Below are positions 1-8,458 of a stretch of DNA of 64,000 nt, in pieces. Source of the DNA: JBAOHV01 sp963714875 (GTDB taxonomy: Bacteria; Actinomycetota; Acidimicrobiia; Acidimicrobiales; Microtrichaceae); contig CAVQQI010000008.1 of NCBI GenBank assembly GCA_963714875.1, positions 310,001 through 374,000 on the forward strand, given 5' to 3'. The position numbers and the translations under genes are program-made. A model generated the notes under the pieces. The model made no database searches, was not told the DNA's origin, and was given only the letters and a program-made list of their open reading frames with translations. Position 1 is the stretch's first letter. Every line of letters starts with the position of its first letter.

Positions 1-435
1 CCAGGAGCGCACCCGGTCGACGTCGATGCGTACGGCGATCCGCTTGTGGAGCATGAACTCGACCAGGGGGGCGACCTCGTCGGAGTAGGGACCGTTGTAG
101 CGCTCCCAGACGCTCACGCCGACCTTCCAGAGGTCGTCGGGGTCCTCGACGATGGTGCCGGTGCCCTCGATCGACACGCCGCGGAGCGTGTCGTAGGTGT
201 GGCCCGCTTCGACCATGCAGGTGATGCGAGGGTCGCGGCGCAGGTTGACCGCCTTCTGCGAGCGCGACTTCGTCTCGAACCAGATCTGACCGTCGAGCAC
301 GGCGTACCACATGGCCACCAGGTGCGGCATGCCCGACGGGCCGAGCGTCGCCATGGTCGCGTTGCGCTGCTGCTCGAGGAACTCGGCGACCTCGTCGTCG
401 GTCATCGTGATCTGCGATCGCTGGTTCGCGCCCAT
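1..435 (-). CDS. PPOX-fold (F420/FMN-binding split-barrel) protein, C-terminus off the left edge
   Basis: Reading leftward from the ATG at 435 gives an unbroken frame of 145 codons that leaves the window. The start (MGANQRSQITMTDDEVAEFL) is followed by a split beta-barrel pattern: ATLGPSGMPHLVAMWYAVLDG, then KSRSQKAVNLRRDPRITCMV and a GVSIEGTG strand. This is the usual layout of the pyridoxamine-5'-phosphate-oxidase-like family, in particular the actinobacterial F420-binding branch that reduces small substrates or binds F420/FMN. The 'KxxNLRRDPRIT' stretch is typical of cofactor-phosphate binding in this family. The cofactor cannot be decided from sequence alone. An LLM-class F420-type enzyme further along (8459-9295) makes F420 plausible. 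The end of the protein is not in view. Confidence 0.8.
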   Translation of the reverse strand, partial: MGANQRSQITMTDDEVAEFLEQQRNATMATLGPSGMPHLVAMWYAVLDGQIWFETKSRSQKAVNLRRDPRITCMVEAGHTYDTLRGVSIEGTGTIVEDPDDLWKVGVSVWERYNGPYSDEVAPLVEFMLHKRIAVRIDVDRVRSW

Positions 436-516
436 GCTCTGCCCCCTGTGTGATCGGACGACATGATGACGCGACGGGCGCCACGGGGGTAGTCGGAGCC
501 GTCCGGGCGACCTCGA

Positions 517-1390
517 TCAGCGAATGGCGCAGAAGCCGAAGCTGGTGGTGCCGCGGGGATCGATCACCCGGTTCCAGTCGGCGCCGGTCACGGTGACGCC
601 GCTGGCGGATGGGCTGTACTGCGCGTTCCAGATCGTGTAGATCCAGCTGTCGACGGGCAGCTGGACCTTCCACTCCAGCTTGTCCCCGGTGGTGTTGGTC
701 ACCTCGACCGAGGCGCAGTAGCCCCACCACCAGTCGCTGGTGATCGTCATCGACCACGTCGCAGGATCCTTCGGCAGCGTCGTGGTGGTCGTGGTGGTGG
801 TCGTCGTCGTCGTGCGTCGTGGTCGTGGTCGTGGTCGTGGACGTCGTCGGCGGGGTGGCGTCGGGGTCGTCGTCCCGCACGGTCCACTGTTCGACACGGA
901 TCCCGTTGACGGCGACCTTGCCGCGCTCGGAGTCGACCCGGAGCACGGCGCTGCCGACCACTCGCTCGGCGCCCTTGTCGCCATCCGCTCGCAGCGCGGT
1001 GAGGCGCACCTGGTGCGCTGTTGCCGACTCCTTGATCTCCTGGCACGTCGCGACGACGCGGACCGAGTCGTCCTCCGCGGTGTAGGTCAGCCCGTCGCCC
1101 TTCGCTCCGAGTCCCCGGGCACAGCCGCGTACCCCGGAGGGTTCCAGTGCAGCGACCTTGCCCGACGGGTCGGTCGCGATCTGGTTGACCGCGGTCTCCA
1201 ACGCCGAGTCCGTGGCACGATCTGCGGCGGCGTTCTCGGCCTGGAGCGCGGCGATGCTCGTGGAGCTGAGCGTCATGTTCAGCAGTGCGATCATCGACAC
1301 GCCGGACACGCCGACCCAGACCGCCAGCGACGCCATGAGGGCGAACCCGCCCTGGCCGCGCGCTGCGATGCGGGTTCGGAGCATCCTCAT
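517..1390 (-). CDS. Prepilin-like surface protein with Thr-rich linker and cellulose-binding-like (CBM2-type) C-terminus; one frame break
   Basis: The N-terminal frame starts at ATG 1390 (MRMLRTRIAARGQGGFALMA) and has a prepilin-like charged leader, a Gly-Phe junction and a hydrophobic helix, as in PilX/minor-pilin proteins. It runs to a Thr-rich linker. There the reading frame changes near position 814, and the second frame continues through a poly-Thr run into a ~80-residue domain with WSMTITSDWWWGYCASVEV and a C-terminal FGFCAIR, resembling family-2 carbohydrate-binding modules (aromatic residues and paired Cys). Total length is 3n+1, so removing one base near 814 joins the frames into ~290 residues. 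The start overlaps the stop of the PKD-domain pilin gene upstream (ATGA), so the three genes 3545-517 form one operon. Carbohydrate binding is inferred from weak similarity. Confidence 0.6.
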
Positions 1391-3099
1391 GACTTCACCT
1401 CGACCGACCCGGACCACGGGCCCCAGGTGCCGTCGGCCCCCTGGGCGCGGACCCACGCGTCGTACTTGGTCGACTGCTTGCGCAGTCCTCCGATTCGCAG
1501 GGTCGTGCCCGTCGCTCGCTCCCACGCCCACTCGTCGCAGCGCTGGCATCCCAGGTACACCTCATAGGCGACAGCACCCTCCACCCGGTCCCAGGCGAGT
1601 TCGATGTACCGGCTGTCGCGGCCCTCCTTGCCGGAGTCCCGCTCGGTCAGTCCGGTCGGGGCGGGAAGGATCCCGGAGGTCGTGATCACCTCACGCGCAT
1701 CGGTGGCGCTCGCACCCTGGTCGTCGGTGACGGTGAGCGTCACCTTCCAGGTCCCCGCTCGCTCGTACACGATCGGCTCGGGCGCCGGATCGGTGGAGGT
1801 GCGTCCGTCGCCGAAGTCCCAGAGGTAGGTGAGCGGCGGGTTCTCGGTCAAGGAGATCTCGTCGTCGACCAGTGCTGCGACCTCGACGGTCAGCGGCGCG
1901 GTGCCCCGGTCGGGTGTGGCCGAGATCAGTACCTTCGGCTCGCGGTTCGCAACCCTCACATCGATCGCGGTGGTGGCGCGTTGGCCGGCGTCATCGATCA
2001 CGCTGAGCGTGACGCGATAGCCCTCGTTCGGACTCAGCGTCGCATAGGCCTTGAGCGGTTCTGCCTCTTCCGAGGTCGTGCCGTCACCGAAGTCCCACGA
2101 GTAGCCGACGATCTTGCCTCCCCACGCGGCGTCCAGGTCGTCGTTGCTGCCCTTCGCGGAGAACGCGACGAGCTCTCCCCGGTAGGTCGTGAGCCCGTCG
2201 GGTGGCGTGGCGATGACTGCGGTCGGTGCGTTGTCCGCGACCGAGACACCGGTCGTTGCCACTGCGGAGGCTCCCGACTCGTCGGTGACGGTGAGCGTGA
2301 CCTCGTAGGTGCCCACGCCCACGTACTCGTGCTTGACCTCTCGGTCCGTCGACGTCGAGCCGTCGCCGAAGTCCCAGAGGTAGCGCAACGACCCACCCTT
2401 GGGGTCGTTCGACCCCTCCGCGCTGAACTTCACCACCAGCGGTCGCGAGCCCTCGGTGGGCTCGGCGACGAGGACCGCGACCGGGGGCTCGACGAGCATC
2501 CCGACCGCCCGCCGGGTGGCGGTCATGGCCGTCTGGGCGAGGGACTCGGTGGTGATCCGCAGTGTCAGTCGCCCGCATGTCTGATCGGTGGGGCCAGCTG
2601 TCGCAGCGACCGAGGTCGGCGATTCGTCGCAGGTCACATCGGTGACCTTGGGCAGGACCCCGCTGACCAGCAGGCTGGCAGAGGTGGCAGCCGCTCCCGG
2701 TTCGTTGCACGTGCGCCGCCACAGTCCGTCGCTGCCGTCGTCGTCGGCACCGATGCTGTACACCGTGCGTCGTTCGCCGTCGCCGAGCACGAGGAGCGGC
2801 TGGCCCTTCGCTCCGGCACCCTTCCCGCAGTCGATCAACTCGTCGCCGTCGACCCACGCGGCATCGGCACCGGTGACGTCCGCGACGAACGAGGTCCGCA
2901 GGATCCCCAGGGTGGTGCCGGTGATGTTGCGCTCGAAGGTCGCGGCCTGCTGGCCCCAGGCGAGCTGCGCCCAGGCGAGCATCGGGAGGACCATCAAGGT
3001 CGACAGGCTCAGGGCGAGCATCGTCTCGATCAACGTCATGCCGCGTTGGTCGCGCCGGCTCCGACGCAGGGCCGGACGGATCCGCCGGGAGCGCATCAT
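1387..3099 (-). CDS. Minor pilin / pseudopilin with three PKD domains and an FN3-like C-terminus
   Basis: A 570-residue protein. Residues 1-20 are a basic leader ending in Gly, followed by MTLIETMLALSLSTLMVLPM. This is a class III-type prepilin signal (cleavage after G20, Glu at +5) with the pilin helix. Residues ~50-200 are a globular pilin-like head. Three PKD repeats follow at ~205-288, 291-385 and 387-474, each with the YxWDFGDG signature strand. A Trp-rich FN3-like domain occupies ~478-569, with a CQRC pair. Expected role: a minor component or tip adhesin of a type IV pilus or pseudopilus, with PKD domains acting as extracellular spacers or polysaccharide/protein binders. The gene overlaps both neighbours by 4 bp. 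No pilus motor or assembly genes are in the window. Confidence 0.8.
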   Translation of the reverse strand: MMRSRRIRPALRRSRRDQRGMTLIETMLALSLSTLMVLPMLAWAQLAWGQQAATFERNITGTTLGILRTSFVADVTGADAAWVDGDELIDCGKGAGAKGQPLLVLGDGERRTVYSIGADDDGSDGLWRRTCNEPGAAATSASLLVSGVLPKVTDVTCDESPTSVAATAGPTDQTCGRLTLRITTESLAQTAMTATRRAVGMLVEPPVAVLVAEPTEGSRPLVVKFSAEGSNDPKGGSLRYLWDFGDGSTSTDREVKHEYVGVGTYEVTLTVTDESGASAVATTGVSVADNAPTAVIATPPDGLTTYRGELVAFSAKGSNDDLDAAWGGKIVGYSWDFGDGTTSEEAEPLKAYATLSPNEGYRVTLSVIDDAGQRATTAIDVRVANREPKVLISATPDRGTAPLTVEVAALVDDEISLTENPPLTYLWDFGDGRTSTDPAPEPIVYERAGTWKVTLTVTDDQGASATDAREVITTSGILPAPTGLTERDSGKEGRDSRYIELAWDRVEGAVAYEVYLGCQRCDEWAWERATGTTLRIGGLRKQSTKYDAWVRAQGADGTWGPWSGSVEVKS

Positions 3100-3545
3100 C
3101 GGGGCGTCGCCGCAGGGTTGCGCTTGACGATGGTGCCCTCAGCGGTGCGCCCGTCCGCGATGACCGCCACCGTGAACTGCTGGGCACCGTCGTCCCGGGA
3201 GCACTTCTCGACGAAACTCGACCTGGCCCGGTCCCAGTAGGTCACCTGCTGGATCACGGGTGTCGACGATTCGACGCCCGTGACGATGCCGACCGGTCGC
3301 TCTGCGGTCCACTCCTTGTAGAGCGACTGGTACTCCTCCTGATCCGCGCACTCCAGATAGGGCAGGGCCTTGATGTTCTCGGTCGCCGAGCTGAGGGCCA
3401 CCTGCAGGCCCTGGGTGGTCTCGGCGGCATCGCTCGCGTTGATGGCGGTCATCAGCCCGGTCATGCCGGCAAGGGTGAGTGGACCCATGATCGCCACCGC
3501 GATCAGCACTTCGATCAGCGACGTCCCTCGTTGGGAATGGCGCAT
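3096..3545 (-). CDS. Prepilin-type N-methylation domain protein (minor pilin)
   Basis: About 149 residues from ATG 3545 (MRHSQRGTSLIEVLIAVAIM): a very short leader, Gly cleavage site, Glu at +5 and a hydrophobic helix, which is the classic prepilin peptidase signature. The remainder (ECADQEEYQSLYKEW, VEKCSRDDGAQQFTVAV) is a small head with two Cys. An upstream in-frame ATG at 3611 would add a Pro/Arg-rich leader. I prefer 3545 because leaders in this family are short, but 3611 has a GGAGGG just before it and cannot be excluded. First gene of the three-gene minor-pilin operon; its stop overlaps the start of the PKD pilin (ATGATG). Confidence 0.75.
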   Translation of the reverse strand: MRHSQRGTSLIEVLIAVAIMGPLTLAGMTGLMTAINASDAAETTQGLQVALSSATENIKALPYLECADQEEYQSLYKEWTAERPVGIVTGVESSTPVIQQVTYWDRARSSFVEKCSRDDGAQQFTVAVIADGRTAEGTIVKRNPAATPR

Positions 3546-3669
3546 CTGCCGGCGTCGGTCGCGCACGACCGGGGCCGGCCGAGGTCGATGACTGCTCGGG
3601 AGATCCGCCATTCCCTCCATGTCGGCCCGTTCGGCGCCGTTGTGAGGGTTTTCGCCGGACCTCGGGGAT

Positions 3670-5922
3670 TCACCCCGTCGGCGTGGGCTCCACCGCGGTG
3701 TTGCGGATCGGCGCGGCGGGCCGGCAGGGCTGACCCCGATGGGCGTCCGGAGCGGGGTGTTCGGCGTCATGTGGCAGGTGCACCGGCCACTCCGGCAGCA
3801 CCAGCGAGGACGCTCGCGCCCCGCCGCGGCCGACCAGATGCGCCGCACCTGCCCGGGTGGGAGCGTCGAAGCACCAGAACGGGTGGTCACGTCCCGGTGT
3901 CGAGATGGCCACCCGCAGTCGGCTGCCGGGGCGGAACAGGTGGCTCACGGGTGCGATGGGCACCCGGAACCGGATCCACTCCCCGGGCTCCAACAGCTGA
4001 CGGTCGTCCAGCGTGAACGTGTAGTCGACCTTGAGTCCGTCGGAGTGCGCCGGGTCCTCGCAGCGGTGCACCGGGCGGTGCCAGCCGGACTGCACCCGCT
4101 GTTCCATCCCGTCGGGGCGGATCTCGGTCAGCGTGACCTGGACCGCGGTGTCCTCGGTCCCGGGAGCGAGCCACAGGTCGACGTGGCCGGCGCCGGCGAT
4201 GACCAGCGGCTGGTCCAGCGGTTCGCTCTCGTAGGCCACGCGATGCTCGTCCGCGAAGCGGCTCCAGGTGATCGGCACCTGCGGCATCGTGAACCGGTTC
4301 AGGTCCGACAGCAGCTCCGAGGAGTAGGCGAGCTCGCCGGCCTCGGGGTCGTCGAGGTACCGGTCGGCTCCCTCGCCCGTCGGCTGGGTCACCGACAGCC
4401 GCCCTGCGTCGTCGAAGAACCACCGACGAGCGACGATGTCCGGTGGCGGGAACGCTTCGATCTCGACCTCGAACCGATGGGCAGTGGCACCGGCGACGTC
4501 GTGACCGGCCCCGTTCTCGAACAGGATGCGCACCGACGGTTCGTCCAGGTACTCCGCGAGCGCAGCTTCGATGTCGTCGCCGTGGTGGTCGAATCGGTCC
4601 CGCTCGAGGTCGGTGGAGAAGCCGAAGACCTCGGCGAACTGCAACGGGGCGAAGCTCCGGATGAGCTCGTGCACCCGGGGCACTCTGCGGGCGACGTGGA
4701 AGGACAGGAACTCGAACCACCGGGTCACCACCATCGGGCTGTACCCGTCGGGGTGGTGTCCGTTGAACAGGTTGAACCGCGTGTGCGGACTCGAGCTGAA
4801 ACCGCCGAGCATGAGCGCGAACCTGCTGCCGGTCTGCTCGTCCTGCCAGGCACCCGTCAGGTACACCGGGACCTCGATGCGGTCGATGAGCGCGGAGGCT
4901 CGACGGGCCTCGAGCGTCGGTCGGAAGTTCTCGATGCTGCGCCCGAACAGCTCGAAGTCGAAGTTCGCCGAGCGCACCCGCTGGTTGTCCTCGGCGATGG
5001 TGTCGCCGTTCTCGATGCGTCGCAGGTCCCAGGACTGCCCGCCCGCTGCGGTCTGTTCGTCGCGCATGGCCAGCCAGGCGCGGGTGAACCCCGAGTTGTA
5101 CACGCCGCCGGGCCACTGCTGACGCCACAGATCGTCGATCACCGACATCGGCGCGATGGCCGCAAGGTGTGGTGGCCGGGTCGCAGCGACATAGAGCTGG
5201 CTGATTCCGGGATAGCTGAGGCCCACCATCCCGGGCCGACCGTGCAGCACCCAGGGCTGGCGCGCCACGGTCTCGACGACGTCGTAGCCGTCAGCGGCCT
5301 GGGCCGGGCTGAACACGTCGAACACCCCGCCCGAACAGCCGCTGCCTCGCATGTTCACGCCGACGACCGCGAAGCCCATCAGGTTCGCCAGCAGCGTCGA
5401 GGGTTGGGGAGCGTCGGGATCCGACGGGGAGTAGCCCGAGTACTCGATGACCGTCGGGTACGGCGCCGGACCGTAGAGCTCCGCGTCGGGGAAGCGGACC
5501 ATGACCGACAGCTGCACGCCGTCACGGACCGTCAGGTAGCCGTACCCCTCGGGCAGCTCCTGGTCGTACAGGCTCGGGTCGGGCAGCTCGTCGATCGAGG
5601 TGACCGTTGCCCGTCCGACCTCGGCCGGCCCGGTGTCGGTGTCGTCGATGATGCGGTACGTCCCGGCCGGCAGGGTGTCCCCGGTGGCGAGCACCTCGAC
5701 CACCGCCATCGGCGAGTCGAGCACTGCAGGTTCGTTCGGCACGAAGGCCAGGTGAGCGTTCCCGGCGCCATCGACGACGAGGGTGACGACGTCGGCGCCC
5801 TGGTCGTCGATGACCCGAAGCCGAGCTCCCGGAACCGCATCCGACACGGTGAGGGTGTGCACCCCTCCTGTGACCGTCGGACCATCCGCCCGCGTCGCGC
5901 TGGTGGTGAGCTCGCTGTCCAT
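3670..5922 (-). CDS. CocE/NonD family alpha/beta hydrolase (X-Pro dipeptidyl-peptidase S15-like)
   Basis: A 750-residue protein. After a ~120-residue N-terminal region of unclear fold, the hydrolase domain begins near YLTVRDGVQLSVMVRFPD. The oxyanion/strand block VVGVNMRGSGCSGG and the nucleophile elbow GLSYPGIS (Ser236) are clear. An Asp candidate sits in TGAWQDEQTG and the His in NGHHPDGY. The C-terminal ~230 residues contain the jelly-roll ('X-Pro dipeptidyl-peptidase C-terminal') features VDLWLAPGTEDTAVQVTLTE and PGSRLRVAISTPGRDHPFW. Family members hydrolyse esters or amides, for example cocaine and glutaryl-7-ACA; the substrate here is unknown. There is no obvious signal peptide, so it is probably cytoplasmic. 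Monocistronic. Confidence 0.85.
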   Translation of the reverse strand: MDSELTTSATRADGPTVTGGVHTLTVSDAVPGARLRVIDDQGADVVTLVVDGAGNAHLAFVPNEPAVLDSPMAVVEVLATGDTLPAGTYRIIDDTDTGPAEVGRATVTSIDELPDPSLYDQELPEGYGYLTVRDGVQLSVMVRFPDAELYGPAPYPTVIEYSGYSPSDPDAPQPSTLLANLMGFAVVGVNMRGSGCSGGVFDVFSPAQAADGYDVVETVARQPWVLHGRPGMVGLSYPGISQLYVAATRPPHLAAIAPMSVIDDLWRQQWPGGVYNSGFTRAWLAMRDEQTAAGGQSWDLRRIENGDTIAEDNQRVRSANFDFELFGRSIENFRPTLEARRASALIDRIEVPVYLTGAWQDEQTGSRFALMLGGFSSSPHTRFNLFNGHHPDGYSPMVVTRWFEFLSFHVARRVPRVHELIRSFAPLQFAEVFGFSTDLERDRFDHHGDDIEAALAEYLDEPSVRILFENGAGHDVAGATAHRFEVEIEAFPPPDIVARRWFFDDAGRLSVTQPTGEGADRYLDDPEAGELAYSSELLSDLNRFTMPQVPITWSRFADEHRVAYESEPLDQPLVIAGAGHVDLWLAPGTEDTAVQVTLTEIRPDGMEQRVQSGWHRPVHRCEDPAHSDGLKVDYTFTLDDRQLLEPGEWIRFRVPIAPVSHLFRPGSRLRVAISTPGRDHPFWCFDAPTRAGAAHLVGRGGARASSLVLPEWPVHLPHDAEHPAPDAHRGQPCRPAAPIRNTAVEPTPTG

Positions 5923-6039
5923 ACGGTTCCCCCCGCTGGTGCGCAGCCGTGTGGCCGCGGCCCGACCGTAGTCCCGATGCGACCGGTGGTCACATCTCTC
6001 GTCGGGTGGCCCGGAGGTGCGGTCTCGGATGCTCGGTTG

Positions 6040-6804
6040 TCAGGCCAGCGATCCGCGCAGCACGCTGGTCTCGACACCGGAGTGCTGCTCCTGGCCGTCG
6101 ACCTGCACGTTGATGTCGACGATCGGGAAGTCGTCGGGATCGACTCCCGCGGGCAGGTCCACCACGACCTCGGTCTGGCCGGGGGGCAGCTCGCCGAGCG
6201 ATCGGGGATCGGTGACCTCGGCATCGATGAGCCAGATCTCATGGTGATGGCCACCTGGCGCAGCGTCGAGATCGGCAGCGACGATGCGGAGCTTCTCGAC
6301 GCCGTCGACCTCGATCAGTTCGGCCCTGCCGTTGCCGGTCTCCTTGAGGGGTTGCAGGTCGACGCTGGCGACGAGCTCCTGGGACGGGGAGGACCCGTTG
6401 GCGTTGATGACGCCGAAGGTCCCCGCAGCGATCACGACCGCTGCTGCTGCTGCGGCCACGCGGAACCAACGCTGGCGACGCCGGTCGTCGAGGTCGATCA
6501 CGCCACCGGTGCCGGCGGTCCGGGCGCCGTCGGTCGTCGTCGGCTCGGATGCGTCGTGGGACGGGACATCGAACGCAGCTGCTTCGTCCGCTGCGGGCTC
6601 GACGACCCGGAGTCGTGGCGCACCGGCGATCACGGTGGGCTGATCAGTGGTCGAGAGCTGTCCGGAGATGCGCTCCCACAGCCCGGGGGGCAGCTCCTCG
6701 AGCTGCTCGTCCGCGGCAGTCATGGATCGCAGGACGTCGACGACACGGCTGTCGCCATCGGCCCACGCATCGTCGCGTGTCGGGTTCTCTGGGTCGTCAC
6801 GCAT
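6040..6804 (-). CDS. Anti-sigma-K factor-like membrane protein (RskA type)
   Basis: The start ATG 6804 (MRDDPENPTRDDAWADGD) lies inside the 3' end of the sigma gene (8-bp overlap), a coupling typical of ECF sigma/anti-sigma pairs. It has a cytoplasmic N-terminal domain of ~130 residues, one transmembrane helix (RWFRVAAAAAAVVIAAGTFG), and an extracytoplasmic domain of about 100 residues with GRAELIEVDG, HHHEIWLIDAE, GELPPGQTEVVVDLP and FPIVDINVQVDG. These match the RskA/anti-sigma-K C-terminal domain. It probably holds the cognate sigma factor at the membrane until regulated proteolysis. A longer start at 6906 is possible but would lie deep in the sigma gene. 254 residues. Confidence 0.85.
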   Translation of the reverse strand: MRDDPENPTRDDAWADGDSRVVDVLRSMTAADEQLEELPPGLWERISGQLSTTDQPTVIAGAPRLRVVEPAADEAAAFDVPSHDASEPTTTDGARTAGTGGVIDLDDRRRQRWFRVAAAAAAVVIAAGTFGVINANGSSPSQELVASVDLQPLKETGNGRAELIEVDGVEKLRIVAADLDAAPGGHHHEIWLIDAEVTDPRSLGELPPGQTEVVVDLPAGVDPDDFPIVDINVQVDGQEQHSGVETSVLRGSLA

Positions 6805-7471
6805 CGTCGAATCCTTCCAGGTGCTGACGGAGCCGTCCCAGGCTGCGCCGGATGTCGCTCTTGACGGTGCCCAGTGGAACGTCGCACCGCTCGGAGATCT
6901 GGGCATGGGTCAGGTCTTCGAAGAAGGCGAGCCTGACCATCTCGCGTGCCCGTTCGGGCAATGTGGCGATCGCCTCGGCCATCAGCATCCGCTCGGCGGC
7001 GGCCACGACGGACTCCTCGGCGTTGGACGCAACGTCGTCGTTGCCCGACATGTCTCGGGGCAACGGCGCCTTGCCGTCGGCACGCATGATGTCGATGACC
7101 TTGTAGCGGGCGATGCCGAGCAGCCAACCGGCCAGCGTGCCTGCCTCTGGCCGGTACCGTTCGCGTGATCTCCACGCTGCCAGGAACACCTCCTGTGTCG
7201 CATCCGCTGCACGCTCGGCGCTGAGGGACCGTCGGCAGAACGAGAACACCACACGGCCGTGCGCGTCGTAGGCGTCCTTCAGGGCTGTCTCGTCCCCGGC
7301 CACCAAGCGCTGAGCCACACCGTCATCCAACGGTGCTGCGTCGGCGGGTGCCACGCTGAGGTCTTCGGTCCTGTCGATCACTGCCTGCACGACCCCTTCT
7401 TCGTCGGCGGTGGGACATCTGGATGCACCGGTGCGCAGAGACCGTCCTTCAGGTTGGGGCTCGCCGGACAC
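6797..7471 (-). CDS. ECF RNA polymerase sigma factor (SigK-like)
   Basis: 224 residues. A ~45-residue N-terminal extension precedes region 2 (DAYDAHGRVVFSFCRRSLSA, then ADATQEVFLAAWRSRERYRP, the -10 recognition part). After a linker comes region 4 (IATLPERAREMVRLAFFEDL, then the HTH ERCDVPLGTVKSDIRRSL for -35 recognition). Pairing with an RskA-like anti-sigma directly downstream supports a SigK-type envelope-responsive system. The next gene upstream, transcribed in the same direction, encodes a secreted DUF4397 protein (7641-8360) and could be a target, but no ECF promoter was convincingly seen. Confidence 0.88.
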   Translation of the reverse strand: MSGEPQPEGRSLRTGASRCPTADEEGVVQAVIDRTEDLSVAPADAAPLDDGVAQRLVAGDETALKDAYDAHGRVVFSFCRRSLSAERAADATQEVFLAAWRSRERYRPEAGTLAGWLLGIARYKVIDIMRADGKAPLPRDMSGNDDVASNAEESVVAAAERMLMAEAIATLPERAREMVRLAFFEDLTHAQISERCDVPLGTVKSDIRRSLGRLRQHLEGFDDA

Positions 7472-7573
7472 CCGAGGTGGGTCATCGGGTGCGGCGTCGG
7501 GTGCTCGGTGGCCGATCCATTGCCGCCATTGTGGTCAACCGCGGTGCGAATGTGCCAGCGCCCGGACGCGCCG

Positions 7574-7604
7574 GAGGGGGCCGACCAGATCGGTCGACCC
7601 CCTC
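7574..7604 (-). terminator. Hairpin downstream of the DUF4397 gene
   Basis: A 13-bp stem with one mismatch (7574-7586 with 7592-7604), very G/C-rich (GAGGGGG paired with CCCCCTC) around a five-base loop. It lies 37 bp past the stop of the minus-strand DUF4397 gene and before the sigma gene. There is no T-run, as is usual for high-GC actinobacterial terminators. Confidence 0.55.
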
Positions 7605-7640
7605 GGGGCGGAACTCAGCAGCGGTGGTGCTGCGACCCGA

Positions 7641-8360
7641 TCAGAGCCGGATCGTCGAGCTCACCGTCTGGAGCGTGCCGTCGGCGGCGCTGCCCACGAC
7701 GTAGAAGTTGTTCAGCTGGCCGCCGCGGACCCTCACGTTGTCGATCGGCAGCACGACCGTGTCGGTGCCGGCGACCCGGACGTCAACGGTGTAGCGGAGG
7801 AAGGAGAACACATCGAGGTTGGCCTGGGCGCCGTTGGGCGCATCGGTCACCGGCGTGATCTTGAACAGGGGGAACTGGCGGGTCAGGGGGAACAGACCCA
7901 GGTCGATGTCCACCGCCGGTGCTGCAGCTGCGTGGTGCAGGGCGACACGGCCGCTGAAGAAGTTGGTCTTCTTCAGGTCGTTGGCGAACACGTTGAGCCC
8001 GAGCGAGCCCTCGGCGTCGACGTAGCTGGCGACCACCGAGAAGTTGCCTCCTGCCGGGACCGCGACCGACTGGGCGATGGCCACGGTGTCGGTGTTGGCC
8101 AGCTTGACCTCGATGTCGTAGCTGGCCGCAGGCAGCGTCAGCGGTCCGGCGGTCTGGCCGAAGGTGAAGTCCTCGAGGGTGAGGTCGCCGTTGACGAAGA
8201 CGTCGACGACGGTGCCGGAATCGTTGAGCGGAAGGCCGTGGGTGACCCACACCTTCGAGGTGCCGGACTCTGCGCCGGCGGTCGAGGTGAGCGCCGGCGC
8301 AACGGACACGGCGACGATGACGGCGAGCAACGCCGCGATCTTGGAACGGAAACGGGACAT
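7641..8360 (-). CDS. Secreted DUF4397 domain protein
   Basis: 239 residues. A Sec signal peptide (MSRFRSKIAALLAVIVAVSV, then APALTSTAGAES with an AGA cleavage site) is followed by two related beta-rich repeats typical of DUF4397. The first is KVWVTHGLPLNDSGTVVDVF with YDIEVKLANTD; the second is GRVALHHAAAAPAVDIDLGL with YTVDVRVAGTDTVVLPIDNV. The predicted product is exported, with an adhesive or envelope role but no known enzymatic activity. It is followed by a hairpin terminator and then the ECF sigma/anti-sigma pair on the same strand, so it may be controlled by that sigma factor (inference). Confidence 0.8.
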   Translation of the reverse strand: MSRFRSKIAALLAVIVAVSVAPALTSTAGAESGTSKVWVTHGLPLNDSGTVVDVFVNGDLTLEDFTFGQTAGPLTLPAASYDIEVKLANTDTVAIAQSVAVPAGGNFSVVASYVDAEGSLGLNVFANDLKKTNFFSGRVALHHAAAAPAVDIDLGLFPLTRQFPLFKITPVTDAPNGAQANLDVFSFLRYTVDVRVAGTDTVVLPIDNVRVRGGQLNNFYVVGSAADGTLQTVSSTIRL

Positions 8361-8458
8361 GGGAACTCCATTTGGTTGGGGGGCGGGAACATCTCCTACT
8401 TCGTGGCCGACCCCCCGCTCGGATGCACATGGCGACCGCGTCCTGCGATCATCGGCGC

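Noticed and set aside
46..453. Plus-strand 135-codon open frame at the left edge
   Set aside because: Antisense to the PPOX-fold gene, which has a coherent protein sequence reading leftward.
3739..6864. 1041-codon open frame on the plus strand
   Set aside because: Antisense to the CocE hydrolase and anti-sigma genes, both with clear family motifs; the plus-strand product has shadow-like Arg/Val/Gly composition.
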